Part shown: in pieces, positions 1 through 7,761 of the stretch
How the letters are laid out: each line of letters opens with the position of its first letter
How positions within the stretch are numbered: position 1 is the first letter of the stretch
Assembly (NCBI GenBank): GCA_947377285.1
Contig: CANCFT010000029.1
Span: forward strand, 1-47,598
DNA length: 47,598 bases
Source of the DNA: Bacteriovoracaceae bacterium
GTDB taxonomy: Bacteria; Bdellovibrionota; Bacteriovoracia; Bacteriovoracales; Bacteriovoracaceae
Direction of reading: 5' to 3'
Notes under the pieces: generated by a model
Told to the model about the DNA's origin: nothing
Database searches by the model: none
What the model saw: the letters and a program-made list of their open reading frames with translations, nothing else
Position numbers and translations under genes: made by a program

Positions 1-2
1 GA

Positions 3-362
3 ATTCGGATAGATTATAGCCAAGTTAAACAACGGGAAAAAGAACTTGAATCAAAATTAGAGATGCTCTCAATAGATGTTGGTTCTCAGGTTCAAAGCCG
101 TGACCAAAAAATATTAGAATTGCGCAGAAAAATTGATTCACTCGAATTTAATATGGAAAATGTCTCAATAAGAGAACACAAATCACTTGATGATAAACGT
201 AAGTTAGAAGACAAACTCAATAAAATAATGAAAACACTCCGGCATTCAATTAAAAATCTAGAAGATGATATTGACCAAGTCGGAGATGAAAGCCAAAATG
301 AAATTGATAGCGCTGGGCACGAAAAAGGATCACATTTAAAACATCGTACTGGTAAAGCATAA
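3..362 (+). CDS. C-terminal fragment of a coiled-coil protein (5' end outside window)
   Basis: The reading frame is open from base 3 with no start needed, so this is the last ~119 residues of a gene that begins before the window. The first internal ATG is at 63. The visible part is almost entirely charged heptad-like helix rich in E, K, L, D and R, with no Cys, no Trp and no membrane segment. It ends in a basic tail (KHRTGKA). Its stop at 360-362 is two bases before the next ATG, so it is probably cotranscribed and coupled with the diguanylate cyclase. I do not recognise the family and the missing N-terminus could hold the diagnostic domain. Confidence 0.7.
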   Translation: MRIDYSQVKQREKELESKLEMLSIDVGSQVQSRDQKILELRRKIDSLEFNMENVSIREHKSLDDKRKLEDKLNKIMKTLRHSIKNLEDDIDQVGDESQNEIDSAGHEKGSHLKHRTGKA

Positions 363-364
363 TT

Positions 365-1363
365 ATGACTGAATTAAAAAAATATTTAAGTAAATTCCCT
401 TTTTTTCCAAGTGAAAAAAATCTATTTCTTCATTTAGAGGATTTTACACAAAAGCATTTTGCGAGTAGCTCTTTATTAGTTTTTTCAATAAAAGCTAAAT
501 TTGCTGAAGTTAATTTAGATAAATGTAGATCGGTTTTAGGAAAAAAAGAACGACTTCAGCTCTATAGCGCCAAACTTTTAGATGAGTTAATTACTAGGCG
601 TTTTGAATTAAAATCAATTCCTTATTTTTTAATTAAAAGTGAGGATAGTTTTTATTATTTTCTGAATTTAGGTTTCAAAAGAGACCAGTTTTATTTCGCA
701 ATTTTTTCTAGTCCGATTCAAATCGCCGAAGATATTCTGGTGTGTCTATCTAATTTTAATGATAGTCATCTTAAAATTGTAGAAAAATTTGATGAATTAT
801 ATAAAGGACAAGAGCTCATTCATATCGATGATGTAACCGGACTGTATAATCAAAGAAAATTGTATAAAGATTTGGCCCGATTAGTTGATAAATATCAACA
901 TGAAAAAGATCCATTTAGTGTTCTCTTTATAGATATAGATCATTTTAAAAGAGTAAATGATAATTACGGTCACTTAATTGGAACCAAGCTCCTTGAAAAT
1001 GTTGCTCATGATGTAAAAAGTTTATTGCGAGATTCAGATATAAGTTATCGCTATGGAGGAGATGAATTTGTCATTATCCTTGTCAATTCAGATGGTGTTT
1101 CTGGAAAAAAAGTTGGAGAGAGAATACTTGCAAAAATTCGTTCTAGAGATTATGAAGTTGACCTTCGAGATGCCTCTAAAACATTAAAGTTAAGTGTTTC
1201 TATAGGAGTTGCTGAATTCCCAACTGATGCAAAGAATGCCCAGGATGTTTTAGCTATAGCAGATAGAATGATGTACGAAGCAAAAGAATCGGGAAGAGGA
1301 TTAGTTTTTAATACTCAAGATGTTTTTAAATCAAGTTTAAAAAAAATAGTTGAACAAAAGTAG
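365..1363 (+). CDS. Diguanylate cyclase, GGDEF domain with N-terminal sensor-like region
   Basis: Predicted to make cyclic di-GMP from two GTP in the cytoplasm. The C-terminal ~180 residues are a GGDEF domain opening with DDVTGLYNQR. The active-site loop YGGDEF has GGDEF at residues 231-235. The product-inhibition I-site RxxD is intact (RDSD, exactly five residues before GGDEF), so feedback inhibition is likely. SIGVAEFP and a MMYEAKESGR end are also typical. The first ~150 residues have no strong motif; the hydrophobic strand pattern is compatible with a GAF-like sensor. There is no membrane segment. It follows a coiled-coil gene by 2 bases and is followed by a phosphoesterase 8 bases later. 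Confidence 0.93.
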   Translation: MTELKKYLSKFPFFPSEKNLFLHLEDFTQKHFASSSLLVFSIKAKFAEVNLDKCRSVLGKKERLQLYSAKLLDELITRRFELKSIPYFLIKSEDSFYYFLNLGFKRDQFYFAIFSSPIQIAEDILVCLSNFNDSHLKIVEKFDELYKGQELIHIDDVTGLYNQRKLYKDLARLVDKYQHEKDPFSVLFIDIDHFKRVNDNYGHLIGTKLLENVAHDVKSLLRDSDISYRYGGDEFVIILVNSDGVSGKKVGERILAKIRSRDYEVDLRDASKTLKLSVSIGVAEFPTDAKNAQDVLAIADRMMYEAKESGRGLVFNTQDVFKSSLKKIVEQK

Positions 1364-1371
1364 CAATATCT

Positions 1372-2451
1372 ATGATTATCCTTGTTTTAAGCGATCTCCA
1401 TTTAGGAAAGGGTAAGTTTCTAAAAAATGGGCAATTAAATCTATTAGAGGATTTTTTAGAAGATGAAAAGTTTTTTGATTTTTGTGACTATTATTCTAAA
1501 GGTGAATTTGAAAAAGAGGAAGTTCATCTCGTTCTCAATGGAGATATTCTAAATCTTATTCAGATTGATGTCGACGGCGTTTATACCAATATTATTGATG
1601 ATGAAGTTACTCTCAAATCTATAGATTCAATAGTTAAGGGGCATCCTAAATTTTTTGAAGGACTTCGGAAATTTATCAAAGCACCAAATAAATTTATCAC
1701 TTATATAATTGGTAATCATGATTCGGGAATGGCTTTTGTCGAAGCACAAGTGGCACTTCGAAAGTATGTTGGTGAAGAATTACAATTTTGTTTTGATGTA
1801 AATATAAATGGTGTTCATATTGAGCACGGTCACCGTTTTGAAGTTATCAATACAGTACCTAGTGAAAAATATTTCATGGAAGGCCCAAATGGCAAAATGA
1901 TTCTTAATTTACCATGGGGTTCACTTTTCTGTATTAATTTATTACCAGTACTTCGCAAAGATCGACCAAATATTGATAAAGTGAGGCCCTTAGCTTCTTA
2001 TGTGAAATGGTGTCTCTTTTATGATTTTAATTTTTTCTGGAAAATGAGTTATCTGGTAATACGTTATTTAATCCAGAGTAATTTTGATGAATTTATCAAG
2101 CAAAACCGCAATTTTAAAACTAGTATAAGTATTCTTAAGCAAATTACTATTTATCCACTTTATGGAAAAAAAGCAAAGGCCATTTTAAGACAAAATCCAG
2201 GGATACACACTGTCGTCATGGGACATACCCATGTTCAAGAGTGGCTTCGGTTTCCCGAAAATAAATATTATTTTAACACTGGAACTTGGAATTATATTCC
2301 ACAATTAGATGCAGGCCAAGTCGAAGCTCATAATAAATTTACTTATGTTCAAATTAAGGTAGATAAAGAAAATAAAATTCTACTTACTGGGACTATTAAT
2401 TTATGGCAGGGGACGTGGAAGCCCTATCGCGAAGATGTTTCGGCGTCTTAA
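1372..2451 (+). CDS. Calcineurin-like metallophosphoesterase
   Basis: Binuclear-metal phosphoesterase with the fold motifs in order: DLH (D8, H10), GD (G57-D58), GNHD (N115-H116-D117), an EHGH segment near 151-154 and GHTH at 284-287. These are the metal ligands of the calcineurin/LpxH superfamily. At 359 residues it is much longer than LpxH (about 240), with an inserted hydrophobic, aromatic segment at about residues 180-245 that could contact membrane. The substrate cannot be assigned; lipid-A-precursor hydrolase, nucleotide pyrophosphatase or a general phosphodiesterase are all possible. It lies 8 bases after the diguanylate cyclase and is probably in the same transcript. The stop codon lies inside a GC-clamped hairpin. 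Confidence 0.85.
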   Translation: MIILVLSDLHLGKGKFLKNGQLNLLEDFLEDEKFFDFCDYYSKGEFEKEEVHLVLNGDILNLIQIDVDGVYTNIIDDEVTLKSIDSIVKGHPKFFEGLRKFIKAPNKFITYIIGNHDSGMAFVEAQVALRKYVGEELQFCFDVNINGVHIEHGHRFEVINTVPSEKYFMEGPNGKMILNLPWGSLFCINLLPVLRKDRPNIDKVRPLASYVKWCLFYDFNFFWKMSYLVIRYLIQSNFDEFIKQNRNFKTSISILKQITIYPLYGKKAKAILRQNPGIHTVVMGHTHVQEWLRFPENKYYFNTGTWNYIPQLDAGQVEAHNKFTYVQIKVDKENKILLTGTINLWQGTWKPYREDVSAS

Positions 2452-2464
2452 TATTAAAACGCCG
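2441..2464. terminator. Hairpin between convergent genes, possible bidirectional terminator
   Basis: CGGCGT (2441-2446) pairs with ACGCCG (2459-2464) around an AT-palindromic centre that includes the stop codon of the phosphoesterase. It sits between two convergent genes. The downstream T-run is weak, so efficient termination is uncertain. Confidence 0.4.
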
Positions 2465-2484
2465 AATCCAACTTAATTTTTGAA

Positions 2485-2826
2485 TTATTTAGATGCAGGT
2501 GATTTTTTTGTTGTCTTTTTTGCAACAGTAGCAACTTTCTTAGTAACCTTTTTAGCTACTTTTTTAGTTGTTTTCTTAGCTCCTTTTTTATTTTTTAAGG
2601 CAACTTCAACTTTCTTTTGCATTTTATTTAATTCTTTCTTTTGCTCATTTAAAAACTTTTTAGCTTTTTTTACTTCGTCTGTAACAGTCCGTTCAATTCT
2701 TTTTTCTAAAGATTTTTTTTCTGAATGAAATTTATCAACTAGACCTTGGACGAGATGTTTTTTTCTTAGTTTTTCAATTTCTTGTTTGAGGTCTTGAAAA
2801 GGTTTTAGTAATTGTTTTTTATTCAT
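2485..2826 (-). CDS. Histone H1-like Lys/Ala/Thr-rich protein
   Basis: Small basic protein of 113 residues. Residues 1-78 form a charged helical region with coiled-coil character. Residues 79-113 are a tail built from K-K-x-x-K units (for example KKVAKKVTKK) ending SPASK, as in histone H1-like bacterial nucleoid proteins and eukaryotic H1 tails. Binding to DNA or RNA is inferred from this tail. A strong AAGGAG lies 6 bases before the ATG. The opposite-strand open frame here is a low-complexity shadow of the Lys tail. It is upstream neighbour-free on its strand except for nadE, which is convergent in order but on the same strand and starts further upstream. Confidence 0.82.
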   Translation of the reverse strand: MNKKQLLKPFQDLKQEIEKLRKKHLVQGLVDKFHSEKKSLEKRIERTVTDEVKKAKKFLNEQKKELNKMQKKVEVALKNKKGAKKTTKKVAKKVTKKVATVAKKTTKKSPASK

Positions 2827-2842
2827 AGTGAACTCCTTAGGG

Positions 2843-4606
2843 TTACGAATGCATCTTTTTACTTATAGGGACTCGGTGGCCAAAACCAAAACTTTTAGCT
2901 TTCAACTTTATTATAGGGCAAAACTGCTTTCGTTTATACTCCGATTTTAAAAGAAGTTGATATACTTTGATCACTTCATCTTTTTTGTGACCTTTTTTGA
3001 TTAAGTCTTCCACTGAAAAGCGTTGTGAAAGCAAAGATTCAAGAATCGGGTCCAATCTATCGTAAGGAGGAAGAGACTGGGAGTCCTCTTGGTTTTCTCT
3101 TAATTCTGCCGTTGGAGCTCTGCTGATGATTTCGGCAGGAATGATTTGGTTATATTCTCGATTAATAAACTGAGCTAGATCGAAAACCTCACTTTTATAA
3201 AGATCTCCTAAGACAGATAATGCTCCGACACTATCTCCATAGAGAGTTGAATATCCAACGGCCAATTCTGACTTATTAGAAGTATTTAATACCATTGAGC
3301 CAATTTCATTCGAGCGAGCATAGATAAAGGCGCCTCGCAATCGACTTTGAATATTTTCATCAGCAAGTCCCGCCATTTCAGTTTGAAAACTGTCGCGATA
3401 AACTGTTCGAATAGTTGAATGAATAAATTTAATAGGCATGGTTGTCAATTTGACTCCGATATTTCGGCATAAATCATAAGCTAAGTCATAACTTTGAGAA
3501 CTAGAAAAAAATCCAGGCATAAAGACAGCTTCAAGAGTTAAAGGGAAAATTTGTCGATCACGCAAAATTTTAAGGATGACTAAGACCAATGAAGAATCAA
3601 TTCCACCAGAAAGGGCGATTGTAATTTTATTCATTTTATTTTTTAAAGCGTAATCGCTAATAGACAATAGAAGGCCGTCGAGAATTTCAGCACATTCATC
3701 GTCTTTTAGTGTTAATAGTTTTGTCGTATCAAAAGAGAGCCTGGTTGAAAACATAGTGGCCCATGAATTGGCCGTGGTATTTAATTTTCGTAATTGATCT
3801 TTCAAAGGATTGGTATAAGTCGGAAAATCCAGAATTAAAACATCACTTAAAAAGCTCTTTGCCATGGCCACAACGCTTGAGCCATCAACGACAAAACTTC
3901 TTCCATCAAATAGAATTTCATCTTCTGCTGCGACCCGATTAACATAGGCAAAGGGAGCTTCCAAGTATTGTGAAATTTCTAATGCACGATTGACTCGGGC
4001 ATCGAACTTTCCTAAATGATATGGACTTGCACTTAAGTTGATTACCAAGTCACATTTTAAATGACTTCCTTCTAAGTGGTCTTTTAATTGCTCAACTGGA
4101 TCGACTTCATGTAAGTGGGAAAACCACATGTCTTCACAGATTAATAACCCAATGGTCTTGCCAGCAAATGTAAAAGTGCAGGGGATTATTCCTGGAGTAA
4201 AATACTTTTTTTCTTCGTAGATGTCGTAATTGGGTAAGAGTTGTTTAGTGTATAAATTACGTATTTTTTTCCCAGGCTCAAGAAGATAAATGACATTTTC
4301 AATCTGAGAAGGCAAACCAAGTGAGTCGAAATGGTAAGAAAGCCCACCCAAGAGAATCGAGCAATTTTTGGAATTTGTCTTAAACTGACGCTCTGACCAC
4401 AAAGATAAATCCGCTAAAAATGAAAGATATTCGTCTATAAAACTTTTTTGAAGCACTAGGTCCTGAAGCGGGTAACCAGTTAAAAAAAGTTCTGGAAACA
4501 AATGGAGTCCTCGAGATTGGCCATCCTGGAAATTAGTAGTGAGGTATTTAAAAATAGCTTCAAAATCGCCTATTTCATGATGAGTTTGGTGAAGATTTAA
4601 TTGCAT
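2843..4606 (-). CDS. nadE: Glutamine-dependent NAD+ synthetase
   Basis: Makes NAD+ from deamido-NAD+, ATP and glutamine-derived ammonia. It is a two-domain enzyme. The N-terminal nitrilase-type glutaminase domain has its Glu-Lys-Cys triad visible: E39 (FPELFLTGY), K121 (TKQLLPNY) and C157 (LLICEDMW). The C-terminal synthetase domain has the PP-loop SGGIDSS at 333-339, then the STLYGDSVGALSVLGDLYKSEV segment typical of NadE. Length 587 fits the glutamine-dependent class. No upstream in-frame ATG, GTG or TTG exists before a stop, and the first residues align with the usual start of the nitrilase domain. Confidence 0.95.
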   Translation of the reverse strand: MQLNLHQTHHEIGDFEAIFKYLTTNFQDGQSRGLHLFPELFLTGYPLQDLVLQKSFIDEYLSFLADLSLWSERQFKTNSKNCSILLGGLSYHFDSLGLPSQIENVIYLLEPGKKIRNLYTKQLLPNYDIYEEKKYFTPGIIPCTFTFAGKTIGLLICEDMWFSHLHEVDPVEQLKDHLEGSHLKCDLVINLSASPYHLGKFDARVNRALEISQYLEAPFAYVNRVAAEDEILFDGRSFVVDGSSVVAMAKSFLSDVLILDFPTYTNPLKDQLRKLNTTANSWATMFSTRLSFDTTKLLTLKDDECAEILDGLLLSISDYALKNKMNKITIALSGGIDSSLVLVILKILRDRQIFPLTLEAVFMPGFFSSSQSYDLAYDLCRNIGVKLTTMPIKFIHSTIRTVYRDSFQTEMAGLADENIQSRLRGAFIYARSNEIGSMVLNTSNKSELAVGYSTLYGDSVGALSVLGDLYKSEVFDLAQFINREYNQIIPAEIISRAPTAELRENQEDSQSLPPYDRLDPILESLLSQRFSVEDLIKKGHKKDEVIKVYQLLLKSEYKRKQFCPIIKLKAKSFGFGHRVPISKKMHS

Positions 4607-4740
4607 GAACGCTTCCGTTGATCTAAATTTAAAAACAATAATTTACACCCGAAAATTTACCAATTTTTCGTTGCTAAGAAAACGAAATAAAGTGACAAGT
4701 AGCAAATGATAGGACTTCACCAAACATTCTCAGCCCAGAG

Positions 4741-4776
4741 TGTCTTAAAGAGTGACTTAAAGAATGTCTTAATTAT
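4741..4776. repeat. Three tandem 12-bp units upstream of the EamA transporter
   Basis: TGTCTTAAAGAG (4741-4752), TGACTTAAAGAA (4753-4764) and TGTCTTAATTAT (4765-4776) follow one another without gaps and end 24 bases before the ATG at 4801. The third copy runs into an AT-rich stretch that could be a -10. The position suggests an operator or promoter element, but function is inference. Confidence 0.55.
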
Positions 4777-4800
4777 AAAATCCAAAGTTAGGAAACTATT

Positions 4801-5706
4801 ATGTTAGGAATTTTCTTTGTCATAACAGCAGGTCTATTATGGGCCATCGACACCCTGATTAGATACCCATTATTATATAGCGGTATATCGGCCGAGAGGA
4901 TAGTTTTTACCGAACATCTTTTTCTCGTTTTATTTTTTATTCCTTTTTTGATAAGGGACCGCCAAATTATTTGGCAGACTAAAATATCTTCTATTTTTTA
5001 TTTTATAATAATAGGTGTTTTTGGTTCGGCAATCGGTACTCTTTGTTTTACAAAAGCTTTTACGATGATCAATCCATCGTTAGTCATTTTACTTCAAAAG
5101 CTTCAGCCTATTGTCTCTTTTAGTTTAGCTAGTTTATTTCTTGGTGAAAAAATGAAAAGTCCATTTTTATGGTGGGCCGGCGTGGCTTTAACAGGAGGAC
5201 TACTTATTTCTTCTCCAGATATTTTGCCTGGTCTTGCTCATTTTGATTTTAAAATGGGATTTTTATCCCAAACAGCAATGATGGGTTATCTTTTAACGAT
5301 GGTGGCAGTCATAAGTTGGGGTGCTTCAACAGTTTTTGGAAAAAAATTAACAGCTCAAGGCTTCAGTGAAACCTTTATAATGGGTGGGCGCTTTCTCTTT
5401 GGCTTTATCTTTTTAGTTTTTTATATCTATGCAAATAAAGGGCTTGTCCATTTTGATTGGCAAGCAATGGTTTGGTTAAAAATTCTGGGCATGGTTATTC
5501 TCTCTGGAATTTTAGGAATGTATTTTTATTATAAAGGCTTAAAAACTATATCTGCCAGAGTGTGCGCCATAGCTGAAATGTTTTTTCCTTTGAGTGCCGT
5601 TGCAATCAATTGGATATTTCTAGGAGCTAAACTAACCCCAGTGCAATTGGTTGGGGCCGGATTATTAACTTTAGGATCAGCTGTTATTCAGCTTAAAAAT
5701 TATTAA
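4801..5706 (+). CDS. EamA/DMT-family membrane transporter
   Basis: Inner-membrane protein of 301 residues with about ten hydrophobic segments arranged as two EamA repeats. Each repeat ends in a diagnostic stretch: LVILLQKLQPIVSFSLASLF with FLGEKM in the first half, and the matching ISARVCAIAEMFFPLSAVAI with FLGAKL in the second. Family members export amino acids, metabolites or drugs; the substrate cannot be read from sequence. AGGA lies 8 bases before the ATG. Upstream are three tandem 12-bp units that may regulate it. The next gene follows within 25 bases, so they may be cotranscribed. Confidence 0.88.
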   Translation: MLGIFFVITAGLLWAIDTLIRYPLLYSGISAERIVFTEHLFLVLFFIPFLIRDRQIIWQTKISSIFYFIIIGVFGSAIGTLCFTKAFTMINPSLVILLQKLQPIVSFSLASLFLGEKMKSPFLWWAGVALTGGLLISSPDILPGLAHFDFKMGFLSQTAMMGYLLTMVAVISWGASTVFGKKLTAQGFSETFIMGGRFLFGFIFLVFYIYANKGLVHFDWQAMVWLKILGMVILSGILGMYFYYKGLKTISARVCAIAEMFFPLSAVAINWIFLGAKLTPVQLVGAGLLTLGSAVIQLKNY

Positions 5707-5728
5707 TTAGCAAAAGTTGGGAGTGAGA

Positions 5729-6700
5729 ATGAGCAAAATAGTTTTGCCTACATCAATGGAAGGAAAGACAGTACTAGTTGCTGGAGCTGCAGGTTTTGTT
5801 CCTTCAACTCTGTGTGAGTTTTATTTAAACTTAGGGGCCCATGTTATAGGAATTGATAATTTTATCACTGGGTCTAAATCAAATATCGATTTACTCTCTA
5901 GTTATAAAAATTTTGAATTTCATCAATATAATATTTATGAAAAACTTCCCAATTTTAAAGATCAAAAAATTGACTATATTTTATCTATGGCCAGTCCAGC
6001 TTCACCCATTGATTTTGCCATTATTCCTATAGAAATTATGAGAGTTAATTCGGAAGGAACATTAAAACTTCTCGAATTAGCAAAAGAAAAAAATGCTAGA
6101 TTTTTAGAAGCATCTACATCTGAAGTATATGGAGATCCAGAAATACATCCACAAAGAGAAGACTATGTAGGACACGTCAATCCTATTGGTCCACGGTCAT
6201 GTTATGATGAATCTAAACGTTTTGCTGAAGCTCTCACAATGAGTTTTCATCACAAATATAATGTGGATACACGGATTGTAAGAATATTTAATACTTATGG
6301 TCCTCGTATGCGGCCCAATGATGGAAGAGTCATTCCAAACTTTATTACTCAGGCCATGCAAGGAGACGACTTAACTGTCTATGGTGATGGTTCTCAGACG
6401 CGCTCTTTTTGTTATTCAACAGATTTAGTTCAGGCCATTCATAATGTCTTAATGAGCAATGAACCCACACCTTTTAATTGTGGAAATCCTGATGAATATA
6501 CAGTGAAAGACACAGCTGAATTAATCATTAAGATTTTAGGAAGTAGCTCTAAAGTTATTTATTTACCACTTCCAAAAGATGACCCTAAGAGACGCCGGCC
6601 TGATATTGGAAAATTACAAAATGTTTCTGATTATAAACCAATGAAGTCGTTTGAAGATGGAATTAGAGAAACGGCAGAATATTTTAAAAGTTTATTATAA
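5729..6700 (+). CDS. UDP-glucuronate decarboxylase-like NAD-dependent epimerase/dehydratase
   Basis: Extended SDR of 323 residues, most like UDP-glucuronate decarboxylase (UDP-xylose synthase). It has STSEVYGDP, the catalytic YDESK (YxxxK) and RIFNTYGPRMRPNDGR followed by VIPNF, a signature of that enzyme. I chose the ATG at 5729 because GGGAGTGAGA lies just before it; an in-frame TTG at 5717 is the longer alternative. The nucleotide-binding motif is odd: the third Gly of GxxGxxG is replaced by Pro (AGAAGFVPS). The stop overlaps the start of the next glycosyltransferase by one base (TAATG), suggesting translational coupling and a shared glycan pathway. Confidence 0.85.
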   Translation: MSKIVLPTSMEGKTVLVAGAAGFVPSTLCEFYLNLGAHVIGIDNFITGSKSNIDLLSSYKNFEFHQYNIYEKLPNFKDQKIDYILSMASPASPIDFAIIPIEIMRVNSEGTLKLLELAKEKNARFLEASTSEVYGDPEIHPQREDYVGHVNPIGPRSCYDESKRFAEALTMSFHHKYNVDTRIVRIFNTYGPRMRPNDGRVIPNFITQAMQGDDLTVYGDGSQTRSFCYSTDLVQAIHNVLMSNEPTPFNCGNPDEYTVKDTAELIIKILGSSSKVIYLPLPKDDPKRRRPDIGKLQNVSDYKPMKSFEDGIRETAEYFKSLL

Positions 6701-7746
6701 TGAAAGTAGCGATTACATGTGATTATCTGTTGGAGCGTAACCATTACTCAGAGGTTATCGAAACAATTTGTGAACTTTTTCCAGAAGCACGGCTTTATTG
6801 TTTTGCTCATAAAGAAGGAAAAATTTTAGGTCATATTGAACAAAGAATGATTACTTCAACTCATTTAAGTAAAAAAATAAATTCAGTAGATGATTTTTAT
6901 TCTTATTCATATCAAATACCATCATTAGCTAAAAATTTGTTTGTTTCATGTGAATACGATTTAATTGTGAATATTTCGAAAGGATTTTCTCAAGGAATAA
7001 GACACTGTGACAAAGCTCGAGTCATTACCTATCTCTATGACCTCGGTTATGAAAACAAAATTCATAAAACGTTATTACAAAAAATATTTCATTCGTTCGT
7101 AATAAGTTGGGTGAAAAAAACCTTAAAAAATTCAACGATAGTAATGGTTTCAAGATCGGATATTAAAAAGGAATTAGAAAATCTAATTCCAAATGCCGAA
7201 GTAGTGGCCCCACCATTTCGTGTATCTGACTACTCACTTTTCCCCAAAACAATGTTTAAGCATCACTATTTTGCCGTAGAAGCGACAGGCTTATCACTAG
7301 AAGAAGCGATTGAACTAACAAGTTGGATGAAAGAATGGGAATTAGAATTTGTTTTTGTCGGACCTGATGATCACTTAAATTCAATGAAAAATAATTTTCA
7401 AACTTCTCAGTTTTTTGGCAATAGATGTAGTGGTGAACACGCTCCTGTTTTGGCAGGATCAAAGGCACTCATAAGTTTTAATGACCAAGAATTTCCTAAT
7501 CTCGCTCTTGCAACGATGGCCACAGGTCGACCGGTTATTTTAGGGAATGAAATTAAAAAATGGATTCATGGAACAGGGTCTTATTTTGTCAGCTTTCACA
7601 AGGGTTCTATCAGGGCCATGATTGATGAAGTCTTTGCTAATGAAGAACACCTTGATGGTCAAAAAATCCGTGCCCACGTTATGGAATACCATGATATAAA
7701 GTTTAAGGCACAAATCAAAAGAGTGCTGGAGTCTTTTGTGAAGTAA
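6700..7746 (+). CDS. Glycosyltransferase family 1/4-like protein
   Basis: Cytoplasmic 348-residue protein with two Rossmann-like halves and no membrane segment. The C-terminal half looks like the donor-binding domain of a GT-B enzyme: a strand-loop FVFVGPD, then EHAPVLAGSKALISFNDQEF and PNLALATMATGRPVIL, which corresponds to the E-x(7)-E/PN-type donor site of family 4. The N-terminal half begins MKVAITCDYLLERNHYSEV, as in acceptor domains. The donor sugar is unknown, but coupling to the UDP-glucuronate-decarboxylase-like gene makes a UDP-pentose or related donor a reasonable guess. Confidence 0.72.
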   Translation: MKVAITCDYLLERNHYSEVIETICELFPEARLYCFAHKEGKILGHIEQRMITSTHLSKKINSVDDFYSYSYQIPSLAKNLFVSCEYDLIVNISKGFSQGIRHCDKARVITYLYDLGYENKIHKTLLQKIFHSFVISWVKKTLKNSTIVMVSRSDIKKELENLIPNAEVVAPPFRVSDYSLFPKTMFKHHYFAVEATGLSLEEAIELTSWMKEWELEFVFVGPDDHLNSMKNNFQTSQFFGNRCSGEHAPVLAGSKALISFNDQEFPNLALATMATGRPVILGNEIKKWIHGTGSYFVSFHKGSIRAMIDEVFANEEHLDGQKIRAHVMEYHDIKFKAQIKRVLESFVK

Positions 7747-7761
7747 TGTTACGTTGGCTTT

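Noticed and set aside
1..6. GAATTC at the first bases as evidence of a cloned fragment end
   Set aside because: A single EcoRI site at the edge may be chance. No vector sequence is visible.
2480..2728. Plus-strand frame rich in Phe, opposite the H1-like gene
   Set aside because: It is the antisense of the Lys-rich tail (AAA/AAG read as TTT/CTT). The minus frame has the ribosome site and a sensible protein.
4706..4807. 33-codon frame across the 12-bp repeats, ending over the EamA start
   Set aside because: No ribosome-binding site and no recognisable peptide. Kept only as an alternative reading of the repeat finding.
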